7,891 nucleotides of DNA from DASUMF01 sp040510575 (GTDB taxonomy: Bacteria; Actinomycetota; Acidimicrobiia; IMCC26256; DASPTH01). Under the pieces are notes generated by a model. It had not been told where the DNA came from. It did no database searches and saw nothing but the letters and a program-made list of their open reading frames with translations. A program made the translations under genes and the position numbers. The DNA lies in contig JBEVIU010000056.1 in the NCBI GenBank assembly GCA_040510575.1, positions 1 through 7,891 on the forward strand. The letters are read 5' to 3'. This document shows, in pieces, positions 1-6,182 of this stretch. Numbering within the stretch: position 1 is the stretch's first letter; every line of letters begins with the position of its first letter.

Positions 1-456
1 TCGTCCGATGCTGCACTCGGCGCGCTCACGATCGCCGATGTGGCGCACGCGGCGAACACACCGATCGAGCAGGTCGCGCGGGTGCACTTCGCACTCGCCG
101 GCAGGCTCGAGCTCGACTGGTTGCGCGATCGCATCGCGGGACTGCCGCGCGCGGACCGCTGGCAAACCGAAGCGCGCGCCGCGTTGCGCGACGACCTCGC
201 CGACTGCCACCGCGCGCTCACCGAGTCGGTGCTGGCCACGAACCGCGACCCGGCCGCGGCGTCAGGCCCACCGCTCCGCGACACCCCGATCAACGGGGGC
301 TGGTTCGAGGCGCGTGCAGCCGAGCTGGCGCGCTACGAGCGGGTGCTCGAGGAGATCAGGACGAGCGGCGTGTACGGCCTCGCGCAACTCACCGCGGCGC
401 GTCGCGCGCTGCGCGACCTCACCGCGAACGGCGAACCCGACCCACGACCGATCTGA
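1..456 (+). CDS. NAD-specific glutamate dehydrogenase (large, ~180-kDa class), C-terminal end only
   Basis: The reading frame is open at the left edge and ends at TGA 454-456, leaving about 151 C-terminal residues. The family enzyme oxidatively deaminates glutamate to 2-oxoglutarate with NAD+ in the cytoplasm. The stretch around VHFALAGRLELDWLRDRI, LPRADRWQTEARAALRDDL and HRALTESVL matches what I know of the helical C-terminal end of the very long bacterial NAD-GDH proteins (Mycobacterium Rv2476c type), which normally exceed 1500 residues. The catalytic core lies outside the window. An internal GTG at 40 lies in the same frame but is not a start, because family-like sequence continues upstream of it (LTIADVAHAANTPIEQ). 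The last 38 bp overlap the 3' end of the opposite-strand oxidoreductase. The family call is fairly sure, since the motif pattern is distinctive, but it rests on the tail alone. Confidence 0.85.
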   Translation, partial: SSDAALGALTIADVAHAANTPIEQVARVHFALAGRLELDWLRDRIAGLPRADRWQTEARAALRDDLADCHRALTESVLATNRDPAAASGPPLRDTPINGGWFEARAAELARYERVLEEIRTSGVYGLAQLTAARRALRDLTANGEPDPRPI

Positions 457-2029
457 CCCGGTGCGCGGAGATCGCCGCCCGAGCCGCGTTGGCGCCGCAC
501 GCGCCGTGCACCCCGCCGCCAGGGTGCGCCGACGCCGACGCGAGGAACAGCCCTCGGATCGGTGTCTCCGCGCGACCCAGCCCCGGCACCGGCCGGAACA
601 CGAGCTGCTGCGAGAACGCCATGGTGCCGCCGCCGAGCGCGCCACCCACGAGGTTGGCGTCGCGGGACTCGAGCGAGGGAGGCGTCAGCACGTGGCGAGC
701 AGTCACGAGGGCGCGGAAGCCGGGAGCCAGGGCCTCGATCTCGCCTTCGATCCGCGTCGCGAACGCGTCGGTCTCCGCGGCGTCCCAGCGCCCGGTGAGC
801 GCGGGCTCGCCCGGTTGGGTGCCCGCATCACCGCGCGGCACCTGCGGCACGTGGGTGTACGCCCACACCGTCTCCGTGCCGGGGGGTGAGCGGGTGGGGT
901 CGGCCTTGTTCATCTGACCGACCAGCACGAACGGCCGGGCCGGGATGTAGCCGTCGGCAAGCTGCGAGCCGTACCGCGTGGCCGCCTCGATCGACGTGGA
1001 CACGTGCACGGTGCCGGCGCGTCGGGCCGCCTCCGCACGCCACGGGATCGGTCCCGACAACGCCCAGTCGATCTTGAACGTGCCGTGGTCGTACTGGAAC
1101 CGGTCGAGCGCGCGCACGAACGACGGCTTGAGGTGCTCCTCGCCCACGAGGTGTCGATAGAGCGCCGGCGCGCCGACGTCCGCGACCACCGCGCGGCGTG
1201 CGTCGACGGTGGAGCCGTCGGCGAGCGTGACTGCGACCGCGCGCCGGTCGCGCACCTCGATGTCGACGACCGGGGCATTGCACGTGACGGTGCCGCCGCG
1301 TGCGACGAGGCGACGCACGAGCGCGTCGGTGAGCCGCCCTGCACCGCCTTCGGGCACGGGGAAGCCGTGTTGTTGCCCCAAGCAGGTGAGGATCCATCCC
1401 AGGAACCCGCTCGGCGCGGTGTCGATGCCGAGGTCGCTGTGCAGCGCGTTGCCGGCCAGGAGCAGGGCGGCGCCCTCGCCCCGGAATCGCTCGTTTGCGA
1501 GCCGGCGGAGCGTCAGGACCGACGTGCGCGCGAACTCCGTGAGCCCGACCGGCCCGAGTGTGAGGGCGAGGCGGGTCGCGGCGCGCACCGGCGGCATCGG
1601 TGACGTCATCGCGCCGAGCAGCGGGTCCGCGATGCGCTCGTATTCGGCGTAGACGTCGCGCCACGCGTCGCCGTCGCCGTGCGCGTACTCGTCGAGCGAC
1701 TGCGCGGTCTCGCCGATCGTGGTCGAGAGCACCGCACAACGGTCGTCGGCAGTGGGATGCGCGAGCACGAGTGGCGCGCGACGCCATCGGAGCCCGTACG
1801 ACTCGAGGTCGAGGGCTTGCATCACGGGCGACGCGACACCGAGGGGATAGAAGGCGCTGAACACGTCGTGGACGAACCCCGGGTGGGTGAGCTCGGCGCT
1901 GCGCACTGCGCCACCGGGGTCGGGTTGCGCTTCGAAGACCGCGACGCGCCATCCCGCGTCGGCGAGCAGGTTGGCGGCGACGAGGCCGTTGGGCCCTGCC
2001 CCGATCACGACAGCGTCGGCCGCGTCCAC
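419..2029 (-). CDS. FAD-dependent NAD(P)/FAD oxidoreductase, CrtI/phytoene-desaturase-like (PYROXD2 type, COG1233)
   Basis: The product is 536 residues. An N-terminal Rossmann FAD-binding motif is visible: VVIGAGPNG (about residues 7-15), acidic Glu33 at the end of the second strand, and PGGAVRS at 38-44. A C-terminal FAD-contact motif, GLFLASASAHPGGGVHG (about 493-509), is followed by GANAARAA. Both are typical of phytoene dehydrogenase-related oxidoreductases. Length fits the family (about 500-550). The substrate cannot be read from sequence, and no carotenoid genes lie nearby, so a carotenoid role is not supported. I chose GTG at 2029 because the protein then begins just before the first beta strand, as relatives do. 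No Shine-Dalgarno is present, but TACCTT lies 6 nt upstream, which suits a leaderless transcript. An in-frame GTG 14 codons upstream is the main alternative. The frame stays open to 2347, but that extension crosses the regulatory region and the start of the next gene. Confidence 0.88.
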   Translation of the reverse strand: MDAADAVVIGAGPNGLVAANLLADAGWRVAVFEAQPDPGGAVRSAELTHPGFVHDVFSAFYPLGVASPVMQALDLESYGLRWRRAPLVLAHPTADDRCAVLSTTIGETAQSLDEYAHGDGDAWRDVYAEYERIADPLLGAMTSPMPPVRAATRLALTLGPVGLTEFARTSVLTLRRLANERFRGEGAALLLAGNALHSDLGIDTAPSGFLGWILTCLGQQHGFPVPEGGAGRLTDALVRRLVARGGTVTCNAPVVDIEVRDRRAVAVTLADGSTVDARRAVVADVGAPALYRHLVGEEHLKPSFVRALDRFQYDHGTFKIDWALSGPIPWRAEAARRAGTVHVSTSIEAATRYGSQLADGYIPARPFVLVGQMNKADPTRSPPGTETVWAYTHVPQVPRGDAGTQPGEPALTGRWDAAETDAFATRIEGEIEALAPGFRALVTARHVLTPPSLESRDANLVGGALGGGTMAFSQQLVFRPVPGLGRAETPIRGLFLASASAHPGGGVHGACGANAARAAISAHRVRSVVGRVRRSR

Positions 2030-2035
2030 GCGCCG

Positions 2036-2041
2036 AAGGTA
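2036..2041 (-). promoter_or_regulatory. Candidate -10 element of a leaderless promoter for the oxidoreductase
   Basis: On the minus strand TACCTT (TANNNT) ends 6 nt before the GTG at 2029, which would place transcription start at or next to the G of the start codon. No good TTGACA-like -35 is seen 17 nt further up (AGCACC), so this is a pattern-based suggestion. Confidence 0.4.
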
Positions 2042-2057
2042 GTGCCGACGGTCGTAG

Positions 2058-2073
2058 AGGTGCTGCGGCACCT
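2058..2073. repeat. Perfect inverted repeat, candidate operator
   Basis: AGGTGC-TGCG-GCACCT is a perfect 6+4+6 inverted repeat. It lies about 29 bp upstream of the oxidoreductase GTG, where the -35 region of the leaderless promoter would be. A repressor bound here would block that promoter. It could equally be chance in GC-rich DNA. Confidence 0.35.
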
Positions 2074-2102
2074 GGGGCGTCGCCGCATTCCGTGCCCGTT
2101 CC

Positions 2103-2118
2103 GTGACAAGTGGGTGAC
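2103..2118 (+). promoter_or_regulatory. GTGAC direct repeats 11 bp apart upstream of the Rpf-like gene
   Basis: GTGACA at 2103 and GTGACG at 2114 are tandem, one helical turn apart. OmpR-class regulators bind such direct repeats, and the actinobacterial regulator MtrA controls rpf and other cell-wall genes through GTxAC-like tandem sites. The motif here is short, so MtrA binding is only a suggestion. Confidence 0.25.
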
Positions 2119-2301
2119 GGCAGCGTTCCCTGGGTGAAACCGGTCGATACCCGGTGATCTCGCGTGCCCCGCTTGGGAGACCCGCCCCTTCCCCGCCTAC
2201 CGTTCTCGGCGAGGAGTTGCACCCGTGTAATCCGGCCGGGCAGCCAGCACCTCGATTCGTTTCCAAACCCCAACCTCCTCGGCGCGCGCGCCCAGGACCG
2301 G

Positions 2302-2307
2302 AAAGGA
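2302..2307 (+). promoter_or_regulatory. Ribosome binding site of the Rpf-like gene
   Basis: AAAGGA stands 6 nt before ATG 2314. It fixes this start over earlier in-frame starts reaching back to 2164, which would put a non-signal, charged leader before the signal peptide. Confidence 0.7.
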
Positions 2308-2313
2308 CACTCC

Positions 2314-2955
2314 ATGATCCGCAGACGGCTGTTGCTTCTTGCAGCACCGCTCTGTGTCGTCGTGGTGGCCGCGAGCGTTGCGTTCGCGTCGACCCCCGAC
2401 ACCGAGCACTCGATCGATTCGAAACTCGACCATCCGCATGCGGAGCGGCCTGTCGCCGCTTCCAACCGACTCGACGGAGTCCTCGGCTCTCTCCTCACGC
2501 CGGGCAACCTCCGTGCAACACTGCAATCCAGGGCTGACTTCGAGGTTGCGCTTGCGCAGCGGGTGTTCGTCGACACCCTCGCCGCAGCGGTGGCCGCCGA
2601 AGAGCAAGCTGCCGCCGAAGCAGCGTTCGCTGCCGCAGCCGCAGCAGCCGAAGCAGCCATCCCCGCGCCGCGGTACCAGTCCGGCGGCGGTGGCGGCGGT
2701 GCCGGTGGCTCCCTCGCCTGCATCCGTGCCCACGAGAGCGACTCGGCCGGTGGTTACCAGGCCGTGTCCCCGGGTGGCACGTACCGCGGGGCGTACCAGT
2801 TCCTCCAGAGCACCTGGAACAGCTCGGCCGCGGCGGCCGGACGTGGTGACCTCGTCGGGGTCGACCCGGCGACCGTGTCGCCCGCCGACCAGGACGCGAT
2901 CGCGTCCTACCTCTACTCGCAAGCCGGCTCCCAGCCGTGGGGTGGTGGCTGCTAG
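2314..2955 (+). CDS. Secreted Rpf-like / transglycosylase-like peptidoglycan hydrolase
   Basis: The product is 213 residues. A Sec signal peptide has a basic start (MIRRR), a hydrophobic core at 6-24 and a likely type I cleavage site after AFA (23-25). A variable segment follows, then an alanine-rich helix (about 89-115) and a six-glycine hinge (124-129). The C-terminal domain (about 134-213) is the transglycosylase-like/Rpf fold: CIRAHES carries the expected catalytic Glu141, followed by GAYQFLQSTW, GRGDLVGVDPATVSPADQD and a terminal QPWGGGC. Cys136 and Cys213 can form the disulfide known in Rpf domains. The family cleaves peptidoglycan glycan strands and promotes resuscitation or growth; it acts outside the membrane. 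No LysM or G5 domain is present, so this is a minimal single-domain form. It is likely monocistronic, with a strong hairpin 25 nt after the stop. Confidence 0.88.
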   Translation: MIRRRLLLLAAPLCVVVVAASVAFASTPDTEHSIDSKLDHPHAERPVAASNRLDGVLGSLLTPGNLRATLQSRADFEVALAQRVFVDTLAAAVAAEEQAAAEAAFAAAAAAAEAAIPAPRYQSGGGGGGAGGSLACIRAHESDSAGGYQAVSPGGTYRGAYQFLQSTWNSSAAAAGRGDLVGVDPATVSPADQDAIASYLYSQAGSQPWGGGC

Positions 2956-2969
2956 TTCGCCTGCTCCAC

Positions 2970-3012
2970 TCGCTCGCTCACTGGCGGGGCCGGGGAGACC
3001 CGGTCCCGCCAG
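2970..3012. repeat. Tandem hairpin repeat, copy 1
   Basis: This 43-bp unit starts with TCGCTCGCTCACTGGCG and recurs exactly 50 bp downstream with 36 of 43 positions identical. Its inner 32 bp form a long hairpin (see the terminator entry). The leading part, rich in CGCT, lies outside the stem. Confidence 0.85.
2981..3012 (+). terminator. Probable terminator hairpin downstream of the Rpf-like gene
   Basis: Arms 2981-2994 and 2999-3012 pair over 14 positions (13 Watson-Crick plus one G-U, 2989 with 3004) around a GAGA loop, a GNRA-type tetraloop. TTTCAATT follows directly, a modest U-rich tail. It begins 26 nt after the stop codon at 2955. It is a strong structure; the tail is short, so termination may be partly factor-dependent. 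Confidence 0.7.
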
Positions 3013-3019
3013 TTTCAAT

Positions 3020-3062
3020 TCGCTCGCTCACTGGCGCGTCCGGGGAGATTCGGTCGCGCTGG
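3020..3062. repeat. Tandem hairpin repeat, copy 2
   Basis: This is the second imperfect copy of the 43-bp unit. It can still fold with arms 3031-3044 and 3049-3062 and the same GAGA loop: 9 Watson-Crick pairs, 4 wobbles, one T-T mismatch. The pair G2987-C3006 of copy 1 is C3037-G3056 here, a compensatory change. No T tract follows, so it is less likely to be a terminator by itself. Confidence 0.8.
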
Positions 3063-3136
3063 CCGTTCGCTCCCGCGGCCCTACGCTCATTCTTCGCTTC
3101 GGGCCTCGATTTCTACGCCGGTAGCTTGGAAGCTCC

Positions 3137-4780
3137 ATGGCGTCCGATCCCCTCTTCCAGCCGGCACCTGACGCGGCATCGGATCTCGCGTTCGGCGCGT
3201 TCAGCGACCACGGTCCGTGGGTCCTCGAGCCCGATGCGATCCCGTGGCAGTGGGAGATCGATCGGCTCCGTCGTGGCACCGAGCAAGAGGTGCCCCGCAT
3301 GCTCTCGCCGCGCGTGTCATTGCGCCCGGTCGTGCGGTTGGTCCGCACTGTCGTGGCCATCGGCGGCGCGGTCCTCGGCTGGCTCCTCGTCGAGTACCGG
3401 CGCCCGAGCTCCCGGGCCGGCATCTCTCGGCGCCTGCGCAAAGCGTTCGAGCGCCTCGGCTCCAGCTACGTGAAGCTGGGCCAGATCATCTCGGGCGGCG
3501 AAGGCCTGTTCCCCGACGAGCTGGTCAACGAGTTCAAGCTCCTGCGCGACCGCGTGGCGCCCGATCCGTTCGACGAGGTGCGCGCCGTGATCGAGGTCGA
3601 TCTCGGCGGTTCCATCGAGTCGCTGTTCTCGGAGTTCGACGAGGTCCCGATCGCGGCCGCGTCGATCGCCCAGGTGCACGCAGCGCGCCTGCGCACCGGT
3701 GAAGAGGTCGTGGTGAAGGTCCAGCGGCCCCAGGTCGCGCAGCTCTTCCGCGACGACATCGCCGCGCTCTCCTGGCTCGCTCCCCAGCTGGTGGGTCGCA
3801 TCCCGGTCACCGCCCTCGCCAACCCGCCCGCGCTCGTCGAGCTGTTCGCGGAGACCGTCATCGAGGAGCTCGACTTCCGGCTCGAAGCCCAGAACATGCT
3901 CGACATCGCAAGCGTGCTCGCGCGCACGGAGCAGCGCGGGATCATCGTGCCGCGGCCGCACCCGACGATGGTCACGCGTCGTGTGTTGGTGATGGAGCGA
4001 TTGCGCGGCTTCGCGTTCGAGGACGCGGAAGCGATGCACGCGGCCGGGATCGACACGCATGCGTTGTTGCAGGCCGGCCTGATCGCGTCACTCGAAGGCG
4101 CGCTGATCTATGGCGTGTTCCACGGCGACCTGCACGGCGGCAATCTCGTCGTACAGCCCGACGGCCGTACCGCGCTGTTCGACTTCGGCATCACCGGACG
4201 CCTCGACGAGAAGCAACGCCTCGCGTTCCTACGCCTGCTCGTGCTCGGCACCACCGGCGATCAGCGCGGGCAGCTCGTCGCGCTGCGCGACCTCGGCGCG
4301 TTCCCGCCCGACGTCGACATCGACGCGGTGATGGTGGACCTCGACCTCGAAGGCCCGGTGAAGGACCCCGCGAACATGTCGGCCGACCAGCTCGTCGCCG
4401 AGATGCGTGAGATCACCAAGAAGCTGCTCGGCTACGGGGCGCGCGCGCCGAAGGAGCTGATGCTCTTCGTGCGCAACATGATGTTCTTGAACAGCGCGAC
4501 CGCGGTGCTCGCACCCGATCTCGACATGTTGCAGCAGATGATGGCGATCTACATGTACTTCGCGCAGACCCACGGCGACCAGATCATGCGCGAGGTCGGC
4601 GTGGACGCCGCATTCGCCAACCCCGATCCCGACGCCATCAAGGCTGCATTCATGGTCGACTCCGACGTGGAGTCGCTCACGTACCGCGACATGCAGCAAC
4701 GGCGCGACGACGTACGCCGCAAGCTTGCCGACGAGCGCCAGCGCCGGGCGCGCAGCCGGCCCTGGCGGCGGGCCCAGTAG
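3137..4780 (+). CDS. AarF/ABC1/UbiB-family atypical protein-kinase-like protein
   Basis: The product is 547 residues. Family landmarks appear in order: the KxGQ motif YVKLGQIIS (Lys113, Gln116), the Ala-rich nucleotide loop AAASIAQVH (173-181), invariant Lys194 in VVVKVQRP, ELDFRLEAQNM with Glu250, the catalytic loop HGDLHGGN (329-336, Asp331 and Asn336) and the metal-binding DFG (349-351). All residues expected for ATP binding are present. Family members support ubiquinone/menaquinone or lipid metabolism, usually as ATPases; the target here is unknown. One hydrophobic stretch lies at about 65-85, before the KxGQ motif; the C-terminus ends in a charged Arg-rich tail rather than the usual paired membrane helices. 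ATG 3137 is preceded by GGAAG at 3128, and TAGCTT at 3122-3127 could be a -10 giving an almost leaderless mRNA. The DNA glycosylase gene follows 13 bp after the stop. Confidence 0.9.
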   Translation: MASDPLFQPAPDAASDLAFGAFSDHGPWVLEPDAIPWQWEIDRLRRGTEQEVPRMLSPRVSLRPVVRLVRTVVAIGGAVLGWLLVEYRRPSSRAGISRRLRKAFERLGSSYVKLGQIISGGEGLFPDELVNEFKLLRDRVAPDPFDEVRAVIEVDLGGSIESLFSEFDEVPIAAASIAQVHAARLRTGEEVVVKVQRPQVAQLFRDDIAALSWLAPQLVGRIPVTALANPPALVELFAETVIEELDFRLEAQNMLDIASVLARTEQRGIIVPRPHPTMVTRRVLVMERLRGFAFEDAEAMHAAGIDTHALLQAGLIASLEGALIYGVFHGDLHGGNLVVQPDGRTALFDFGITGRLDEKQRLAFLRLLVLGTTGDQRGQLVALRDLGAFPPDVDIDAVMVDLDLEGPVKDPANMSADQLVAEMREITKKLLGYGARAPKELMLFVRNMMFLNSATAVLAPDLDMLQQMMAIYMYFAQTHGDQIMREVGVDAAFANPDPDAIKAAFMVDSDVESLTYRDMQQRRDDVRRKLADERQRRARSRPWRRAQ

Positions 4781-4782
4781 TC

Positions 4783-4786
4783 GGAG
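4783..4786 (+). promoter_or_regulatory. Ribosome binding site of the DNA glycosylase gene
   Basis: GGAG stands 7 nt before ATG 4794. Together with the family N-terminus MPELP it rules out the earlier in-frame GTG at 4725, inside the kinase gene. Confidence 0.65.
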
Positions 4787-4793
4787 CCGAGCG

Positions 4794-5648
4794 ATGCCCG
4801 AGCTGCCGCAGATGCAGGCGTTGGCCGAGCGCCTCGACGCAGAGCTCCGGGGCGCAGTGCTCGAATCAGCCGAGCCCCTCGGTTTCTCGTCGCTCAAGAC
4901 CGTGGTGCCGGCTCCCGACGACCTGATCGGGCTCGAGGTGCGCGGCGTCGGCCGTCGGGCGAAGTACCTCGTGTTCGACTTCGGCACCGACGCGCCGCAC
5001 CTGCTCGTGCACCTCTCGCAGGCGGGGCGCCTCGACGTGGAGCGCCCGGCGAAGAAGACGCGCGCCAAAGGGTCGGTGGCGCGGTTGCGGTTCCGCGATC
5101 CCGACGGCGAAGAGGTCGCGTTCCTGGTGCGTGAGTACGGCCACGAGCGCAAGGCTGCGTGGTGGGTGCTCGCGCCCGGCGACGATGGCCCGCTGGAGCG
5201 CCTGGGCCCCGAGCCCGACTCCGACGAGTTCGCCGAGTTCGTGTCGCACGGCACCGACAAGCGGCGCGTGCACACGATCCTGCGCGACCAGCGCACGGTG
5301 TCGGGCGTCGGTCGCGGCTATGCCGACGACGCACTGTGGCGAGCGCAGCTGTCTCCCTACGCGTCGCTCGCGTCACTGACGGACGAGCAGCGCGCTGCGT
5401 TGCTCGATGCAGTGCGTGGCGTGCTCGCGGCCGGTCTCGATCTCGAACGCAAGCGCACCGGCGGACTCTCCCAGCCCAAGCTGGGCGAGCACTTCGAGGT
5501 GCACGCTCGCTACGGCACACCGTGCCCGCGCTGCGGTGACGGCATGCGACGGGTGAGCTACGAGAGCCACGAGGTCACGTACTGCCCGACGTGCCAGACC
5601 GGCGGCAAGGTCCTCGCCGACCGCCGCATGTCCCGCCTCGTCAAATAA
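4794..5648 (+). CDS. Fpg/Nei-family DNA glycosylase (formamidopyrimidine-DNA glycosylase-like)
   Basis: The product is 284 residues, normal for the family, which excises oxidised bases and cuts at the abasic site. The start MPELP supplies catalytic Pro2 and Glu3. Lys57 in RRAKYLVF matches the conserved beta-hairpin lysine. HLSQAGRL (from His73) is the strand motif usually read HLGMSG. The helix-two-turn-helix is DQRTVSGVGRGYADDALWRA, in which Arg174 occupies the place of the usual Asn (GIGNIYADE in Fpg). A C-terminal zinc finger has Cys244, Cys247, Cys264 and Cys267; the Arg normally five residues before the third Cys is His here (SHEVTYC). These changes suggest an actinobacterial Fpg-like subfamily rather than classical MutM, so I give no symbol. 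Probably cotranscribed with the upstream kinase gene. It ends 11 bp from the convergent DUF427 gene. Confidence 0.88.
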   Translation: MPELPQMQALAERLDAELRGAVLESAEPLGFSSLKTVVPAPDDLIGLEVRGVGRRAKYLVFDFGTDAPHLLVHLSQAGRLDVERPAKKTRAKGSVARLRFRDPDGEEVAFLVREYGHERKAAWWVLAPGDDGPLERLGPEPDSDEFAEFVSHGTDKRRVHTILRDQRTVSGVGRGYADDALWRAQLSPYASLASLTDEQRAALLDAVRGVLAAGLDLERKRTGGLSQPKLGEHFEVHARYGTPCPRCGDGMRRVSYESHEVTYCPTCQTGGKVLADRRMSRLVK

Positions 5649-5659
5649 ACAAGACGCTG

Positions 5660-6163
5660 CTACCAGCCGCGGGAGCCGGGGGCGCCTTTGAACGGGCCGA
5701 CGACGGTGCTCGTGATCCATCCGCCGTAGAAGCCACCGGGTTGAGGCGTGACGATCTCACCGTCGACGGTGCACTCGTCGACCCGGCTGGCGTAGAACGC
5801 GACGTGGCCGCGGATGGGTTCGAAGGCCGGGCTCGGCTCGTCGTAGCCCCACGCTGCTTCGTGCACGACCGCGCCGCCGCCCCGCACGGTGAAGTAGTGC
5901 GCACGTCCCTTCCACTCGCAGAACGATGCCCCCTTGGCGCGCTCGAGCGCGCCCTCGACCACGTCGTCGGGTGGGAAGTAGTAGTTCGGCGGATGACTCG
6001 TCTCGAGCACCCGGTACCCGTGCGTGGTGTCGGCGATCGTCACGCCGCCGAGCACGACGGTGAGGCGAGCGCTGACCGGCTCGAGTACGGGCGGTCGTGG
6101 GTATTCCCACGCCGACTCCTGCCCGGGGCCTGGAACCTCGGGCGTCGGTCGAGTGCTGAACAC
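5660..6163 (-). CDS. DUF427 domain-containing protein
   Basis: The product is 167 residues, nearly all DUF427-like. Recognisable pieces are PGPGQESAWEYPRPP (11-25), LGGVTIADTTHGYRVLETSHPPNYYFPPDDV split over 38-68, FCEWKGRAHYF (81-91), RGHVAFYASRVDEC (118-131) and the end GGFYGGWITSTVVGPFKG (143-160). The family is common in actinobacteria and has no established biochemical role that I can state. There is no signal peptide or membrane segment, so it is probably cytoplasmic. GTG 6163 is the start; the gap to the upstream lipoprotein gene is 19 bp. A weak purine run (CGGGGG) sits directly before GTG, and TAGTCT lies 7 nt upstream, so it may have its own leaderless promoter as well as readthrough. 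Confidence 0.85.
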   Translation of the reverse strand: MFSTRPTPEVPGPGQESAWEYPRPPVLEPVSARLTVVLGGVTIADTTHGYRVLETSHPPNYYFPPDDVVEGALERAKGASFCEWKGRAHYFTVRGGGAVVHEAAWGYDEPSPAFEPIRGHVAFYASRVDECTVDGEIVTPQPGGFYGGWITSTVVGPFKGAPGSRGW

Positions 6164-6170
6164 GCCCCCG

Positions 6171-6176
6171 AGACTA
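6171..6176 (-). promoter_or_regulatory. Candidate -10 element of a leaderless promoter for the DUF427 gene
   Basis: Minus-strand TAGTCT ends 7 nt before GTG 6163 and lies in the 19-bp gap after the lipoprotein stop. No TTGACA-like -35 is visible (GACCCA at 17-bp spacing). Confidence 0.3.
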
Positions 6177-6182
6177 CGAGGG

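Larger units (their letters stand above)
2030..2313. other. 284-bp divergent intergenic region between the oxidoreductase and the Rpf-like gene
   Basis: It holds the oxidoreductase promoter candidate, a perfect inverted repeat, a pair of GTGAC direct repeats and the leader of the Rpf-like gene. On the plus strand the best sigma-70-like pair I can find is TTGGGA (2173-2178) and TACCGT (2198-2203) with a 19-bp gap, which would leave a leader of about 100 nt; this is weak. GGGTGAAACCGGT at 2132-2144 with CCGGT at 2151-2155 can form a short hairpin (ACCGG/CCGGT). Rpf genes of actinobacteria are often preceded by a c-di-AMP riboswitch, but I could not trace its conserved core here. No credible protein-coding frame is seen. 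Confidence 0.6.

Noticed and set aside
8..889. Plus-strand frame of 293 codons at the left edge
   Set aside because: It is a shadow of the glutamate dehydrogenase tail and antisense to the oxidoreductase, with no recognisable domain.
2030..2313. c-di-AMP (ydaO-type) riboswitch before the Rpf-like gene
   Set aside because: GGGTGAA at 2132 resembles one conserved block, and such riboswitches often precede actinobacterial rpf genes, but the conserved 3' block (CTAACCTCG-like) and closing stem are not recognisable. An Infernal search with RF00379 would decide.
2030..2347. N-terminal extension of the oxidoreductase frame to 2347
   Set aside because: It would place over 100 unrelated residues before the FAD-binding strand and overlap the Rpf-like gene start and regulatory region.
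828..2723. Long minus-strand frame of 631 codons
   Set aside because: It is an Arg/Ala-rich shadow of the oxidoreductase in another frame and runs antisense through the Rpf-like gene; no motif and low-complexity composition.
2970..3062. CRISPR-like repeat pair
   Set aside because: There are only two imperfect copies, separated by a 7-bp spacer, with strong internal hairpins and no cas genes.
2339..3124. Plus-strand frame of 261 codons overlapping the Rpf-like gene
   Set aside because: It is a frame shadow rich in Arg, Pro, Ser and Thr, and runs across the terminator and hairpin repeats.
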